Shown in pieces: positions 10,476 to 19,902 of a DNA stretch of 64,000 nucleotides (the stretch's first letter is position 1; the number at the start of each line of letters is the position of its first letter). Source of the DNA: Cyathus striatus (lineage: Eukaryota > Basidiomycota > Agaricomycetes > Agaricales > Nidulariaceae); the NCBI GenBank assembly GCA_025738555.1, contig JAOVFP010000015.1, positions 2,976,001 through 3,040,000 on the forward strand, given 5' to 3'. The notes under the pieces are model-generated. The model did no database searches. It was not told the origin of the DNA and saw nothing but the letters and a program-made list of their open reading frames with translations. Both the position numbers and the translations under genes were made by a program.

Positions 10476-10809
10476 TATAAGAGATCACGACTATAGAGTA
10501 AAGTACTCAGTGCTCGTTATGATGAGAGACAACTTGGTATATTACCTATAGAGTAAAGTACTGCAGTAGGTAATATATAAGTAATAGTACTATAAAATGT
10601 AATAGGCTCAGCTCACCTCAGTGCTCGTTATGATGAGAGACAACTGAGGGGAGCGAGACGCTTGCTAATCTACTTTTATATGTAATACGATCGAAAATTT
10701 ACTATTTACTCATAGCCAGTCACTTGCGCATGGGAACAGCGGCTTCCGCCTTGTCGGCATGGCGCATCAATAGCGCACGGATTGTATAGGCAACCCTTGT
10801 GCTCCAACA
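10476..10809 (-). repeat. Copia 3' LTR
   Basis: This 334-bp LTR reads TGTTGGAGCAC... to ...CTCTTATA on the minus strand. It has an internal duplication: the 20-mer GTGCTCGTTATGATGAGAGA occurs twice (near 10512 and 10621) and CTATAGAGTAAAGTACT also occurs twice. It is followed on the element's inner side by a polypurine tract (minus-strand GATTGAGGGGGAG). Confidence 0.95.
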
Positions 10810-10816
10810 CTCCCCC

Positions 10817-12517
10817 TCAATCCTTGCGCGCCCTAAGTCCCAATTCGGTCGCGAAGTGCTTCACCTTGGCGCTTGGGAGCGCTTTGGTTAAGGTATCCGC
10901 TACCATATCATCAGTGGGACAATAAACTAATTTGATTTTACCTTCTTCAATTATCCAGCGTATAAAATGGAATTGGATATCGATATGCTTGGTTCGCGCA
11001 TGGTATTGCTGGTCCTTGGTGAGTGCGATGGCAGATTGATTGTCTCCATACAGGGTCGTAGGTTCTGTGATCTTCCCAAACAGCTGCCCAATCAACGTCC
11101 TAAGCCAGAGCGCTTCTTTGGCAGCGTGGGTGGCTGCCACATACTCAGCCTCGGTGGTTGACAGTGCAATGAGGTCCTGTCGTTTCGAACTCCATGACAC
11201 AGCTCCCCCATCTATCAGGAAAGCATACCCAGAAACTGCCCTTCTATGCTCCAGATTACTCCCATCCGCGTCTCCAAATCCCTCAAGCTCGACTGACTTG
11301 TGTCCATAGGTGAGCTCGTACTCCCTTGTCCCAGCGAGATAAGCGTATACTGCTGCTACGGCTTCCCAATGGGCAGGACCTGGGTTCTCGTTGAAGCTAG
11401 CGAGCTGACCGACTGCATAGGTAATGTCCGGTCTTGTTCCCAAGGACAAATACTGGAGGGAACCTACGGCTTCACGATATGGTTTATTCCTCATGCGCGC
11501 AAATTCATCCGCTGTCTGAGGACATTGTGCCTTTGATAACCGCAGACCAGGACTCATTGGCATCGCTCTAGGTCTTGCACCCGTGAAACCGAAACGTTCA
11601 AGAATGGAATCGACGTACGTTTTCTGGGAGAGGGACAAAGTACGTTCTTCTCTGTCTTGATGCACTGCAAAACCCAGGATCCAGTGTATCTCACCCATGT
11701 CTGAAATCTCAACCTCCTTCCGCAGAGCTCTCTTCACCTCATCCATCAAGGTCATCGTTGACGTGGCAATGGTCAAGTCGTCGACATGTGCTGCTATGAG
11801 GATGGATCCCCTCTTGTTGACGCGATAGAACACAGCTTGGTCGACTTCGCATTGTGACATCCCAAGATGATCTTTCAAGATTGAGTTTAACTTCTTGTAC
11901 CAATGGCGGCCGCTCTGTTTTAGTCCATACAACGGGCGTCGGAGGTGCAGAACTTTATTTGGGTCAGAGGTAAGGTGTAGTCCGGGTGGTAGTTTCATAT
12001 AAATCACCTCGTTTTCCTCAAAATCTCCATTTAGGTAGGCGCTCTTGACATCTACCTGGTGGATCTCGAAGTCTAGCCGTGCCGCGTATGCAAGAATGAC
12101 TCGAATGGACGCCATTTTCGCGACGGGAGCATAAGTATCGAAGAAATCCACCCCAGGGACCTGAGAAAAGCCTTGCGCTACAAGGCGAGCTCGATATCGC
12201 TGGATGTTGCCATTCATATCTCGTTTGACAGCGTACACCCAATGGCACCCGACTATGTTTGCACCTCGAGGTGGGACCTCTAGTGTCCAAGTCCCGTGTG
12301 CCTCGAGTGCAGCCTGTTCCTCCAACATCGCCTCTTCCCAACGCGGCCAATCTGGACTTCGTTTCGCCTCTGCAAATGATCGTGGTTCTAGCCCGTGAGC
12401 ATCTGCCATAGCTGCCGCCATAGCTAACCCAGTAATCTCTTCCTCTAGTTGTGGTGTCTCCGTCTCCACTTCTGCTTCGTCAAAACCTCCGGGAATTTGC
12501 ATTCCTTTTGGTAGCAC
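10817..12517 (-). CDS. Copia polyprotein, RT and RNase H part
   Basis: This frame encodes the reverse transcriptase and RNase H that copy the element's RNA into DNA. Recognisable parts in order are WVYAVKRDMNG and RARLVAQGFSQ (start of the RVT_2 domain), DVKSAYLNGDF, LYGLKQSGRHWYKKL, the catalytic HVDDLTIA motif, and RNase H (DADGSN; STTEAEYVA; ALYGDNQSA-like YGDNQSAI; ARTKHIDI). The frame stays open upstream of the GTG used as nominal start, back to about 12690 (RERTTVEEHTNT), overlapping the end of the integrase frame. RT lies in the -1 frame relative to integrase, so it is probably made as part of a Gag-Pol fusion, by frameshifting or, before a 1-base loss, as one ORF. The ORF is otherwise intact, ending RKD at TAA/TAG-type stop 10817-10819. 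Confidence 0.9.
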   Translation of the reverse strand: MLPKGMQIPGGFDEAEVETETPQLEEEITGLAMAAAMADAHGLEPRSFAEAKRSPDWPRWEEAMLEEQAALEAHGTWTLEVPPRGANIVGCHWVYAVKRDMNGNIQRYRARLVAQGFSQVPGVDFFDTYAPVAKMASIRVILAYAARLDFEIHQVDVKSAYLNGDFEENEVIYMKLPPGLHLTSDPNKVLHLRRPLYGLKQSGRHWYKKLNSILKDHLGMSQCEVDQAVFYRVNKRGSILIAAHVDDLTIATSTMTLMDEVKRALRKEVEISDMGEIHWILGFAVHQDREERTLSLSQKTYVDSILERFGFTGARPRAMPMSPGLRLSKAQCPQTADEFARMRNKPYREAVGSLQYLSLGTRPDITYAVGQLASFNENPGPAHWEAVAAVYAYLAGTREYELTYGHKSVELEGFGDADGSNLEHRRAVSGYAFLIDGGAVSWSSKRQDLIALSTTEAEYVAATHAAKEALWLRTLIGQLFGKITEPTTLYGDNQSAIALTKDQQYHARTKHIDIQFHFIRWIIEEGKIKLVYCPTDDMVADTLTKALPSAKVKHFATELGLRARKD

Positions 12518-12672
12518 ATTGCGGGGAGATCTTCGAATTGTGGTAGAGCCAATGCCAGCCTGGATATCGCGGACATATTGCGAGGGTTTTCGATTACGTT
12601 GTGGACGAGTATCTGCAGGGATGGCTGGGAGTGATGAGTTTGAGGGAATAGGCAGTGTGTTGGTATGTTCTT

Positions 12673-15465
12673 CTACCGTGGTTCGCTCCCCTGATCTCCT
12701 TCATCCCTATTGGCTTCCTTAGTTCCCTGACTCGTATCAACGTTGGGATCGACTCCATTTACTTCCTCCCCCTCGAGCGCAACGTCGTCTACCACATCAC
12801 CACCAGCTTCAGACATAGAGAAAGACACTGAGCGTTCAACACCTACGCTGCGCTTGTCAGGCCAATAGACTCGATGACCGTTGCTGTGTAGGTCATATCC
12901 AACCCATCGGCCTTCTCGCGCACGAGTGTGAAGCTTTCCTCCATCCGGGTCATGAATCCATACTCGGCTCCCCCACAGCGGCAAGTTTCCTAGGTAAGGT
13001 ACAGTACCATTGACCACTTCATAGGGTGTCTTACCGTTTAACGCCTTCGTAGATGTCTGGTTCTTCAAGAAGACAGCATGTAACAGTGCTTCTCCCCACA
13101 AGAATGTAGGAAGGGCGGCTGTTAGTAGCATTGCACGGACCTTTTCGAGTAACGTACGATTCAGGTGCTCAGAGACTCCATTCTCCTCTGGTGTATCATG
13201 TACGGTAAGTTTCTGTTGAATCCCATGTTGGTCTAGGTACTGACGAAATTCGTCTGACATATATTCTCCTCCTCGGTCTGAATGTAAACAAGTGATGCGA
13301 GCCTTCAAGTGAGTATCAACCCAAACCTCAAAGCTTTTGAATGACGTAAAAGCTTCGTCCTTCGTACGAAGAAGGTAGACCGTCGTCCAACGTGAAAAGT
13401 CATCAGTAAAGCTGATGAAATACCGACGATGACCCAGAGTTTCTGTATTGGCTGGTCCCCAAATGTCCGAATGGACCTCCTCTCCAAATGATGTAGCTTG
13501 TGGACCAGCGCGCTCCTTCGGAATGGGTTTTCGCGAGGCTTTTGCCTGGATGCAGATATCGCATTTCAGAGGTTCATCCGAGTCAGAGAGTTCTATCCCG
13601 CTAATCAAACCTTTCATTACAAGTTCGCGTGCCGCTCGGGGGGCTATATGTCCCATTCTTCGGTGTAGCTCCATGATTGTCAGCTTTGTCGTCCGGGAAT
13701 CTACTGCCACTGCCACATGTCCTCCTCGAGGTACAATATATAACCCTCGCGTCTTCCTGATGCATCCTATCGTATCCCCTCCTCTACTACGCCGGAACTC
13801 ACATGCACCACCTCCAAATGTTGTATAATAGCCGGCATTGTCGATCTTTCCTACCGAAACAAGGCAAAATCCCAGTGATGGAGTGTATAAGACATCAGTG
13901 AGTTGCATTTTCACCTTGTTATTTCCATTGGGGACTGATATGACCACATCACCTATCCCTTCAGCCGAGAAGTACTGTTGATTTGCCGTAGTCAGTGAAC
14001 AAGGGGCAATAGATTTGAAACTAACAAAATCTTCTCGGAAAGGGGACATATGGTGTGAGGCCCCAGAATCGTATAAATCACATGGGTCTAGTTTCGATCC
14101 AGCAGAGGCGGCAGCAACCACGCCTTGTGTTGATTCCGACATCCTAATCTTGTATGGGGGTAAGGTTTCATCAATGGCTCTAGTTCCACCCATTCCTTCC
14201 TCGTCCTCATCCTTGGACAAAACAATGAGTGGGGGCATCTCATCATCATCAGGGTCCTCAGTCTGCTCCTCAAGCAAATGCGGCAATTCTGTTATCCTAT
14301 CCACCATATCCTCGCTGTTTTCATCCTCTTCTGAAAGCACATCATCAGCATAAAATACTGTCCATGCACCGGCGATCTCATCTAAGCTGGCTGCTGTGGA
14401 TGCAGAGCCACTGTTCCCACCCGAGGAAGGTTTGGATCGGCTGTTTGAGGCATTGCTGTCTCGTCCATCCTTTTCGTTGTCCTTCTTCGGGGAAGGACAC
14501 TTGTCCTGCTTATGTCCACGGCCACCACAGTTCCAGCACTCGCCTGTTGCACGTGTTCCTCGGCGCTGATGGTCCTTCTGGCGACGTCCTCCTCCTGTAC
14601 ATGAGCCCGGTTTCTCACTCGACATTGTGCTGTATGCGGCAACTCCAGACTCCTGGCTTCTGGCTTTCCCAATGCCTTTCTGCTTCTTGTCGCCATACAC
14701 CCTATCCCATTCCTGAAGCACCAGGTGGATCATGTAATCCGGTCTGAGGTTTGTGGGGAGATGCTTCGTCAGCGGTTTGGTATCAGGTGTAGGCGTTGTG
14801 GGAGAGACAGTGGTCGCTGTCGCCGTCTCGGTTGTGGTGGCTTCAGTCGAGGTCAAAACATTGGTGGCGATAATACCTCCAAGTCCGTCGCCCATAGTGC
14901 TCTCGATTGTCGCAACGATAGCTCGAACGTTCGCATCTATCTGCGAAATATAGGTGGATAAGTCTGGCAGTGGTTTTAAAAAGTTTATAATAAGACTCCT
15001 GTATTCGTCGTCTGTGATGGTAATTCCCAAAGCCTTCAACTTCTCATACTCCATGTTAACACGATTGAACTCATCGTGCAAATTTGCTCCGTCCCGGTAA
15101 ACCATGGCCTGAAATTTCATCCGAAGGTTGTTTTGCATCAACATGGATTTGCTTGTGAATTCCGACACAATCCCAGACCACCTCTGGGCTACGGAAGGCC
15201 TCATCATATACTTCGCAAGTATTGAGTCTGGTAACTTCTGCATCAGCAGGTGAGACGCCATGTCTTCCTTCTCCTGCCATGCATCGAGCTCGGATGATCC
15301 TTCCCCGGGTTTCATGGCTTCTCCAGTAAAATGCTTCCATACCTTCTGAGCTCTCATAGCTCCTTCGAAGCGGGCTTTGAACATCACCCAGTTCTCGCCC
15401 GAGCTGTCCAGCCTATCGACAGCCTGTGAGAAATTTACAAGGCCAGCGTTATTCGTAGTCGACAT
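12673..15465 (-). CDS. Copia polyprotein, Gag, protease and integrase part
   Basis: The ATG at 15463-15465 (MSTTNNAGLVNF) lies just inside the 5' LTR and PBS and is the likely start. Domains in order: a UBN2-type copia Gag (about residues 20-200), a CCHC knuckle CWNCGGRGHKQDKC, an aspartic protease site LYDSGASHHMS, the integrase HHCC region (HRRMGHIA ... CDICIQAKA), and the DDE core (DIWGPANTE; LHSDRGGEYMS; PEENGVSEHLNRT). All catalytic residues seen are present. The frame ends at TAG 12673-12675 in an acidic linker before RT. No internal stops were seen, unlike the surrounding gypsy element. Confidence 0.92.
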   Translation of the reverse strand: MSTTNNAGLVNFSQAVDRLDSSGENWVMFKARFEGAMRAQKVWKHFTGEAMKPGEGSSELDAWQEKEDMASHLLMQKLPDSILAKYMMRPSVAQRWSGIVSEFTSKSMLMQNNLRMKFQAMVYRDGANLHDEFNRVNMEYEKLKALGITITDDEYRSLIINFLKPLPDLSTYISQIDANVRAIVATIESTMGDGLGGIIATNVLTSTEATTTETATATTVSPTTPTPDTKPLTKHLPTNLRPDYMIHLVLQEWDRVYGDKKQKGIGKARSQESGVAAYSTMSSEKPGSCTGGGRRQKDHQRRGTRATGECWNCGGRGHKQDKCPSPKKDNEKDGRDSNASNSRSKPSSGGNSGSASTAASLDEIAGAWTVFYADDVLSEEDENSEDMVDRITELPHLLEEQTEDPDDDEMPPLIVLSKDEDEEGMGGTRAIDETLPPYKIRMSESTQGVVAAASAGSKLDPCDLYDSGASHHMSPFREDFVSFKSIAPCSLTTANQQYFSAEGIGDVVISVPNGNNKVKMQLTDVLYTPSLGFCLVSVGKIDNAGYYTTFGGGACEFRRSRGGDTIGCIRKTRGLYIVPRGGHVAVAVDSRTTKLTIMELHRRMGHIAPRAARELVMKGLISGIELSDSDEPLKCDICIQAKASRKPIPKERAGPQATSFGEEVHSDIWGPANTETLGHRRYFISFTDDFSRWTTVYLLRTKDEAFTSFKSFEVWVDTHLKARITCLHSDRGGEYMSDEFRQYLDQHGIQQKLTVHDTPEENGVSEHLNRTLLEKVRAMLLTAALPTFLWGEALLHAVFLKNQTSTKALNGKTPYEVVNGTVPYLGNLPLWGSRVWIHDPDGGKLHTRAREGRWVGYDLHSNGHRVYWPDKRSVGVERSVSFSMSEAGGDVVDDVALEGEEVNGVDPNVDTSQGTKEANRDEGDQGSEPR

Positions 15466-15518
15466 GTTAAATGTAATCTCGTGTTTTCGATATATATAGC
15501 AGTTAATTGGCAGGGGCG

Positions 15519-15530
15519 GGGCCCATAACC
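15519..15530 (-). promoter_or_regulatory. Primer-binding site matching the initiator tRNA-Met anticodon arm
   Basis: Directly inside the copia 5' LTR the minus strand reads GGTTATGGGCCC. Its complement GGGCCCATAACC is the conserved anticodon stem-loop of eukaryotic initiator tRNA-Met (with CAU). Copia and Ty5 elements are known to prime from an internal half-tRNA fragment of this tRNA rather than its 3' end. The match is exact over 12 bases and abuts the LTR. Confidence 0.85.
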
Positions 15531-15864
15531 TATAAGAGATCACGACTATAGAGTAAAGTACTCAGTGCTCGTTATGATGAGAGACAACTTGGTATATTAC
15601 CTATAGAGTAAAGTACTGCAGTAGGTAATATATAAGTAATAGTACTATAAAATGTAATAGGCTCAGCTCACCTCAGTGCTCGTTATGATGAGAGACAACT
15701 GAGGGGAGCGAGACGCTTGCTAATCTACTTTTATATGTAATACGATCGAAAATTTACTATTTACTCATAGCCAGTCACTTGCGCATGGGAACAGCGGCTT
15801 CCGCCTTGTCGGCATGGCGCATCAATAGCGCACGGATTGTATAGGCAACCCTCGTGCTCCAACA
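15531..15864 (-). repeat. Copia 5' LTR
   Basis: This is the 334-bp partner of 10476-10809, differing only at 15853 (C versus T). In element orientation it is the upstream LTR and should carry the promoter; AT-rich TATA-like sequence occurs on the minus strand in its middle. Confidence 0.95.
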
Positions 15865-15869
15865 GATAC
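15865..15869. repeat. Right target-site duplication of the copia element (GATAC)
   Basis: GATAC is identical to 10471-10475 and lies directly before the first base of the gypsy 3' LTR. Confidence 0.95.
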
Positions 15870-16624
15870 TGTTATATCTGTGTCTGGATACATCGTGCTG
15901 ACGTTCCCATGTGACCGTCTAACATACCTGGTCCATTCCCGGAATGTACCTGCTTCAGGTTTACACTTCCCAATGTTCCCACCCAGGAATGTACCCAGAA
16001 CCCGTTGGGTTTTCTATCAGATACTTCAGATACGTAGTTTCTCTTATGACAGCCTCACCATGTCATTATAACATTACTCCTCTCTTCCATTCTCACTTGT
16101 ATGTTTCATTATGGGCAATGTAGTTTAGTTTCCTATTCTTCATTCTGAGCATGTCATTTGTGCCACTACTCCTCTTTGCCTAGTCTTTATTTCGTTTACT
16201 TACACTTAGCATTCAGTCTCTGGATTCGTACCTATGTCTTACGAGTACATATAAATAGCCTTCCAAATGTACTAGGTAGTCTTCAGTATTCATATAAACC
16301 TCATACACTTCTTCCTACTTCTAAGTTCCAAAACCCACTCCGGGTTTTCCTTCGGGTTTCTCTCCCACTGCCTAGTGTAGTGGTGAAGCCCTCTCTTATA
16401 CTCTGGAATGTCTTCCTCTGTTGAATATTGACTTCCTCGAAATAAGAACCATTCCCTGGGGATATCCAGGTGGCACAGCACATATGCTGAAGCCACGGTT
16501 CACTTCTGCACTTCTGCTCTCATTCCCATACCTGTACTCACTTTGGGTTTCCATTATAGTTCTCCCACGCCCTCTGGGTGTCTTCACATTCGTTTCCCAG
16601 TAGGAAGGGAATCAGTATGTAACA
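15870..16624 (+). repeat. Gypsy 3' LTR
   Basis: This 755-bp LTR begins TGTTATATCTG and ends GTATGTAACA. A TATA box (TATAAATA, 16250-16257) lies in its middle. The last 116 bp match the remnant 5' LTR at 889-1004. The start is defined by the polypurine tract that abuts it once the copia element is removed. Confidence 0.9.
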
Positions 16625-16753
16625 TATCTAGCACATGTATTTAAGTCTAAGTACACAGTCTTTGGAATGAACAAATTCAAAATTTCCACTAATGTGGCCA
16701 GGTTCCTGAGCTAATACAGTAAATTTAGATGGGTACCCCAGATGAGCTAAAAA

Positions 16754-16832
16754 TATCCAAATACCCATGGGAAATTATCCGGACCCATCTGAACTTGGCT
16801 AAATTCGGATAATATCCGTGGGTATTTGGATA
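16754..16832. repeat. Imperfect inverted repeat (hairpin)
   Basis: The 28 bases starting TATCCAAATACCCATGGG at 16754 pair with the reverse complement of 16806-16832 (CGGATAATATCCGTGGGTAT...) with a few mismatches and a 24-bp loop. It may be a MITE fragment or a simple fold-back repeat. Confidence 0.65.
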
Positions 16833-16859
16833 CTGGCCATCCATGTACAGTCTTACCTT

Positions 16860-16976
16860 GAACTGGACCTGAGGTCCGGTTCAGGCCCCTTCACTGAACC
16901 TAGAACTGGACTTGAGGTTCAGGTTCGCTGGGGTCCGGTTCAGGTTCGGAGCGAGTTCGAATGTTGAACTGGACCA
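16860..16976. repeat. Degenerate GGTCCGGTTCAGG repeats
   Basis: Variants of GGTCCGGTTCAGGTTC and its complement TGAACC recur about every 20-30 bases. No coding frame is maintained. A similar GGTTCGG-rich block occurs at 19728-19850. Confidence 0.6.
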
Positions 16977-18938
16977 AGAATCTTATTTTATTTTATTTTC
17001 CGACTTATTTCAACAAATTAGTAGCATAAAAATGACAATAATTAGTGTTTTATGTGTATTTAAGGACCAACTTCATTTCAGTAGACATACTTGTGTATCT
17101 AGAAAGAAATAGAAGTTAAATATGTACTAAAGTAGAATGGAAGGAGTAGAACAAGACAAGAGGTGGCAGGTATCAAGTGTGGAACTTGATTGCTCAGTCC
17201 AGATTCATTTTGAAGTGTGTATTTATATTAAAGAATCCACTACATCACTAAATTCGGGCGAATCTCCTGTGAAAATGTAATGTAATGTGAGTTGATGTGC
17301 GTGGTATGAGTTGATGTGATCTTATGGTTTGATCATATAAGGGTAGATGTTAATTTGCAGCCACCCCAAGTAGCTCTTTCTTATGGCCACTCATGCTGCT
17401 CATGGGAAATCATGAGTGCGATATATTATCACATCGACTGTATGAGATTGTAGTGAGTCCCCCATTGAATTGTGAGTTCAATAAAATCTGTCAGTGCTAT
17501 TATGATTTTTATGCACAACAGTATTGCTCTTATTCTCTCTTTCCAATAAAATGGATATAGGATGTATGCAATAGCAGTGGAAATTTGTAATAAGATATAT
17601 TTTTGCCTATATACTTGTACATAGTACCTGCATAGTACTACGAAATACTGAGTCTAGGGAATGAAGTGCACCTTTCTGGCCTCCTCCTTTACTACTAAAG
17701 CTCCTCTGCCTATCGACCAGCCTGTGACAGAGTTTTGGAGTGGAAGGAGTGACAAATGTGCGACATACTATTAAATGGTAAAGGTCAGAAAGATATGATG
17801 AACACACTGAAGCTCTTGCAGACTTACTCTTTGCACCCTTCACACAAAATAACCCGGGAATCTGCGACAACACTGAAACAAGTAGGCACCTAGTAAACAA
17901 CTTGGGTGAAGATTTAAGGGAAAGAGATGGATAATGACATACTTAGGCACAAATAAACATCAAGAAACTTGAGGAAGATTTGATAAGACTCGAGAGGGTA
18001 GACTAGAAATGCAGAATGAAAATCCGAGGTATTGAAGGGTGGTACATATATTGCATTTGTTATTGCCGAATGGGGTATTTTTTGCTTTGCCATGGCAGGA
18101 TTTGGCGAGATGGGTCCTGACAAGGTCCTGATGTGTATCAAATTGATTGCGGAGACTCGACTGCAATGTTTTGACATAAGTATTTCTAGACCCAAGCAGT
18201 CCAGCTCTACATATGTGCCTGTGTCATCAAATGCCTAGGCACAATTATGTGAGTATGGGATACAACAAGCAGCCACAGGCTTGAAGGCTGAGTGACTGTG
18301 ACTTCAAACTGCTGATGGTCTTTCCGAGTACATATATTGCCCAATTACCCAGATTGGTCAGTCATGGGACTGCCATACTGATGGTACCGATGCCTCGCGA
18401 TTGCTGATGCCCGCTTGATAACCACCGAGAACAATGTCGGAACACGGTCAGGCTTCTTACTTCATAGTTAGACACTTTCTTTGGAAATGCTCGGCTGGAT
18501 GGCTCGATAGGAGGACATTTGGTGGCTGTAGGGTAACGGCACATAGCATGTGTATATAGGTCGGACGTTAAAAGACGGCGAATAAGCATGCAGCAATTGA
18601 CCTGAAAAGTAGGAGGTGGACGGCACATAGCATCGACGTTTGACACCGCAAGCCAGACTTACCCAGTAGAGAAATTGACGGTCAACATCCTAGAACAGGG
18701 CAGTCAGTGACTCTTGAGAAAGTGAACGAGAAGTGCACTGCGTTGACATCAAGCTCTAAGGTTTTGTCCATGTACAGTCAAGATTTGGCAGTAGTCCCTT
18801 CCTCTAATTAAGAACACAACGAAAGCTGCTCAAGGGATACTATGATAAAAAACTTGTAAGTTAAGCACAGTATGATGATAGGAATATAATCACGTATCAT
18901 TTGCGTCTGATCTCGTGGTGAGCTTACAGCTACTTATA

Positions 18939-18984
18939 CATAGTATACAATATCTTGGTGAGATCATGAATGTTGTATACTATG
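18939..18984. repeat. Perfect 12-bp inverted repeat
   Basis: CATAGTATACAA (18939-18950) and TTGTATACTATG (18973-18984) are perfect reverse complements separated by 22 bp. The role is unknown; no gene start is adjacent. Confidence 0.7.
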
Positions 18985-19727
18985 ATATTAACATCACAAC
19001 CAATGCATAACCGCTCATAACGCCCGTGAGAAATGTGCGGCTATTTGAGACTTTCACCAATTTAGTGATGTAGCCGCCACTGCAAAGCCTGAGCAGCTTC
19101 AAAGTAGAGCACAGAGTTCCTGTCACACAGTCCAACTTGAAGATATTGTGATTCAATTTTCAGCCATCCGACGTAAAGAGATCTACCAGGCAGTGGGCAA
19201 TACGCCAGTCTTGCGACACAGGGAGAAGGAAGGTTGAAGGGAGGGGATAGCAGGATGCAGTAGTATGGTCTTGTATCACAAGCTAGTCGATCTAAAGAGA
19301 CTAAATATTCATTTGCGAGAATGTACATACCTCAGACCCCTCAGACCTGTTGCCAATTATATATACTCCACTGTCTGCTAAAATGTTGTATTAGGAGAAG
19401 ATTTAAATCATATTCGTGGTATCTTGAGCAGCGAGCTGGATTTTGCAGTGAAAGAAAGGATAACTACATAGATGTATGTAAAGTACCTATAATACTACAG
19501 CGGCCGCCTAGGGCTCGGAAACTGTGCGAGGAAGTTGTCAAATACTTCCTCTGACATCTCATCATTCCATAAGGTAGCCTGAGGATCACGGTACGAGTTC
19601 GTGACTGTGGATTGCGAGAACTCAGAGGAATGGACCACAGTCATCGAGATACTACATACTTTGTTCATTATATTAAAGCAAAAAAATGTAATCTATATTA
19701 CAGGTCTGAACGCGTTCAGAGAAAACT

Positions 19728-19850
19728 ACATTATGGAGAACCAAGAACCGGACATGCGGTTCGGTTCCCCTGAGACGGTCGAACTTTGGACCGAACGTCA
19801 GTCCGGTTCTTCATGGGTTCACGTTCGAACCTAGGTTCGGAACCAAACCC
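19728..19850. repeat. GGTTCGG/CCGAAC-rich degenerate repeat
   Basis: Words such as AACCGGAC, GGTTCGG, GACCGAAC and GTCCGGTTC recur through about 120 bp. It lies just beyond the 3' end of the beta-flanking gene and resembles the block at 16860-16976. Confidence 0.55.
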
Positions 19851-19902
19851 CAACACCACTAGCTGACACTCACAAAAGTCCAGGACAAGCCCACCAGAGT
19901 TG

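Larger units (their letters stand above)
10476..15864 (-). mobile_element. Young Ty1/copia retrotransposon, near intact
   Basis: The element is 5389 bp with 334-bp LTRs at each end that differ at one base (T10798 versus C15853). It has perfect GATAC target duplications, a half-tRNA primer-binding site, a polypurine tract and two long reading frames in the order gag, protease, integrase, RT, RNase H. That order defines Ty1/copia. The LTR identity implies a very recent insertion. Only a frame change between integrase and RT casts doubt on full activity. Confidence 0.95.
889..16624 (+). mobile_element. Degenerate Ty3/gypsy chromodomain retrotransposon carrying nested inserts
   Basis: The element has a remnant 5' LTR (889-1004), gag, pol in the order protease, RT, RNase H, integrase, chromodomain, a small ORF after pol, a polypurine tract and a 3' LTR (15870-16624). 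The pol order and the C-terminal chromodomain place it in the chromovirus branch of Ty3/gypsy. It is non-functional: premature stops, a 7-bp duplication, a frameshift in the chromodomain, an internal deletion joining RNase H to the end of the integrase core, three LTR-like inserts and one copia insertion. The 116 bp shared by the two LTRs differ at six positions, all transitions. This makes it the oldest layer of the pile. Confidence 0.9.
16625..19902. other. Gene-poor stretch with hairpins and GGTTCGG-like repeats
   Basis: No protein domain is recognisable in 3.3 kb. ORFs of 60-97 codons occur on both strands (for example minus 17607-17900, 17914-18195 and 18362-18646) but none has a recognisable motif or intron pattern. 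Repeats inside it are listed separately. It probably represents repeat-flank DNA between the retroelement pile and the gene space. Confidence 0.6.

Noticed and set aside
11790..11830. HVDD instead of YVDD in the copia RT active site
   Set aside because: The two catalytic Asp residues are intact, and variation at the first position is tolerated in copia RTs; not treated as damage.
10967..12722. Plus-strand ORFs over the copia RT and integrase
   Set aside because: They are antisense shadows of clear copia coding sequence.
17607..18646. Three minus-strand ORFs of 93-97 codons
   Set aside because: No motifs, no convincing splice pattern and no start context; kept only as part of the gene-poor stretch.
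16860..19850. Pair of GGTTCGG-rich blocks as ends of one large element
   Set aside because: The blocks are not alignable as direct or inverted terminal repeats; both look like separate simple repeats.
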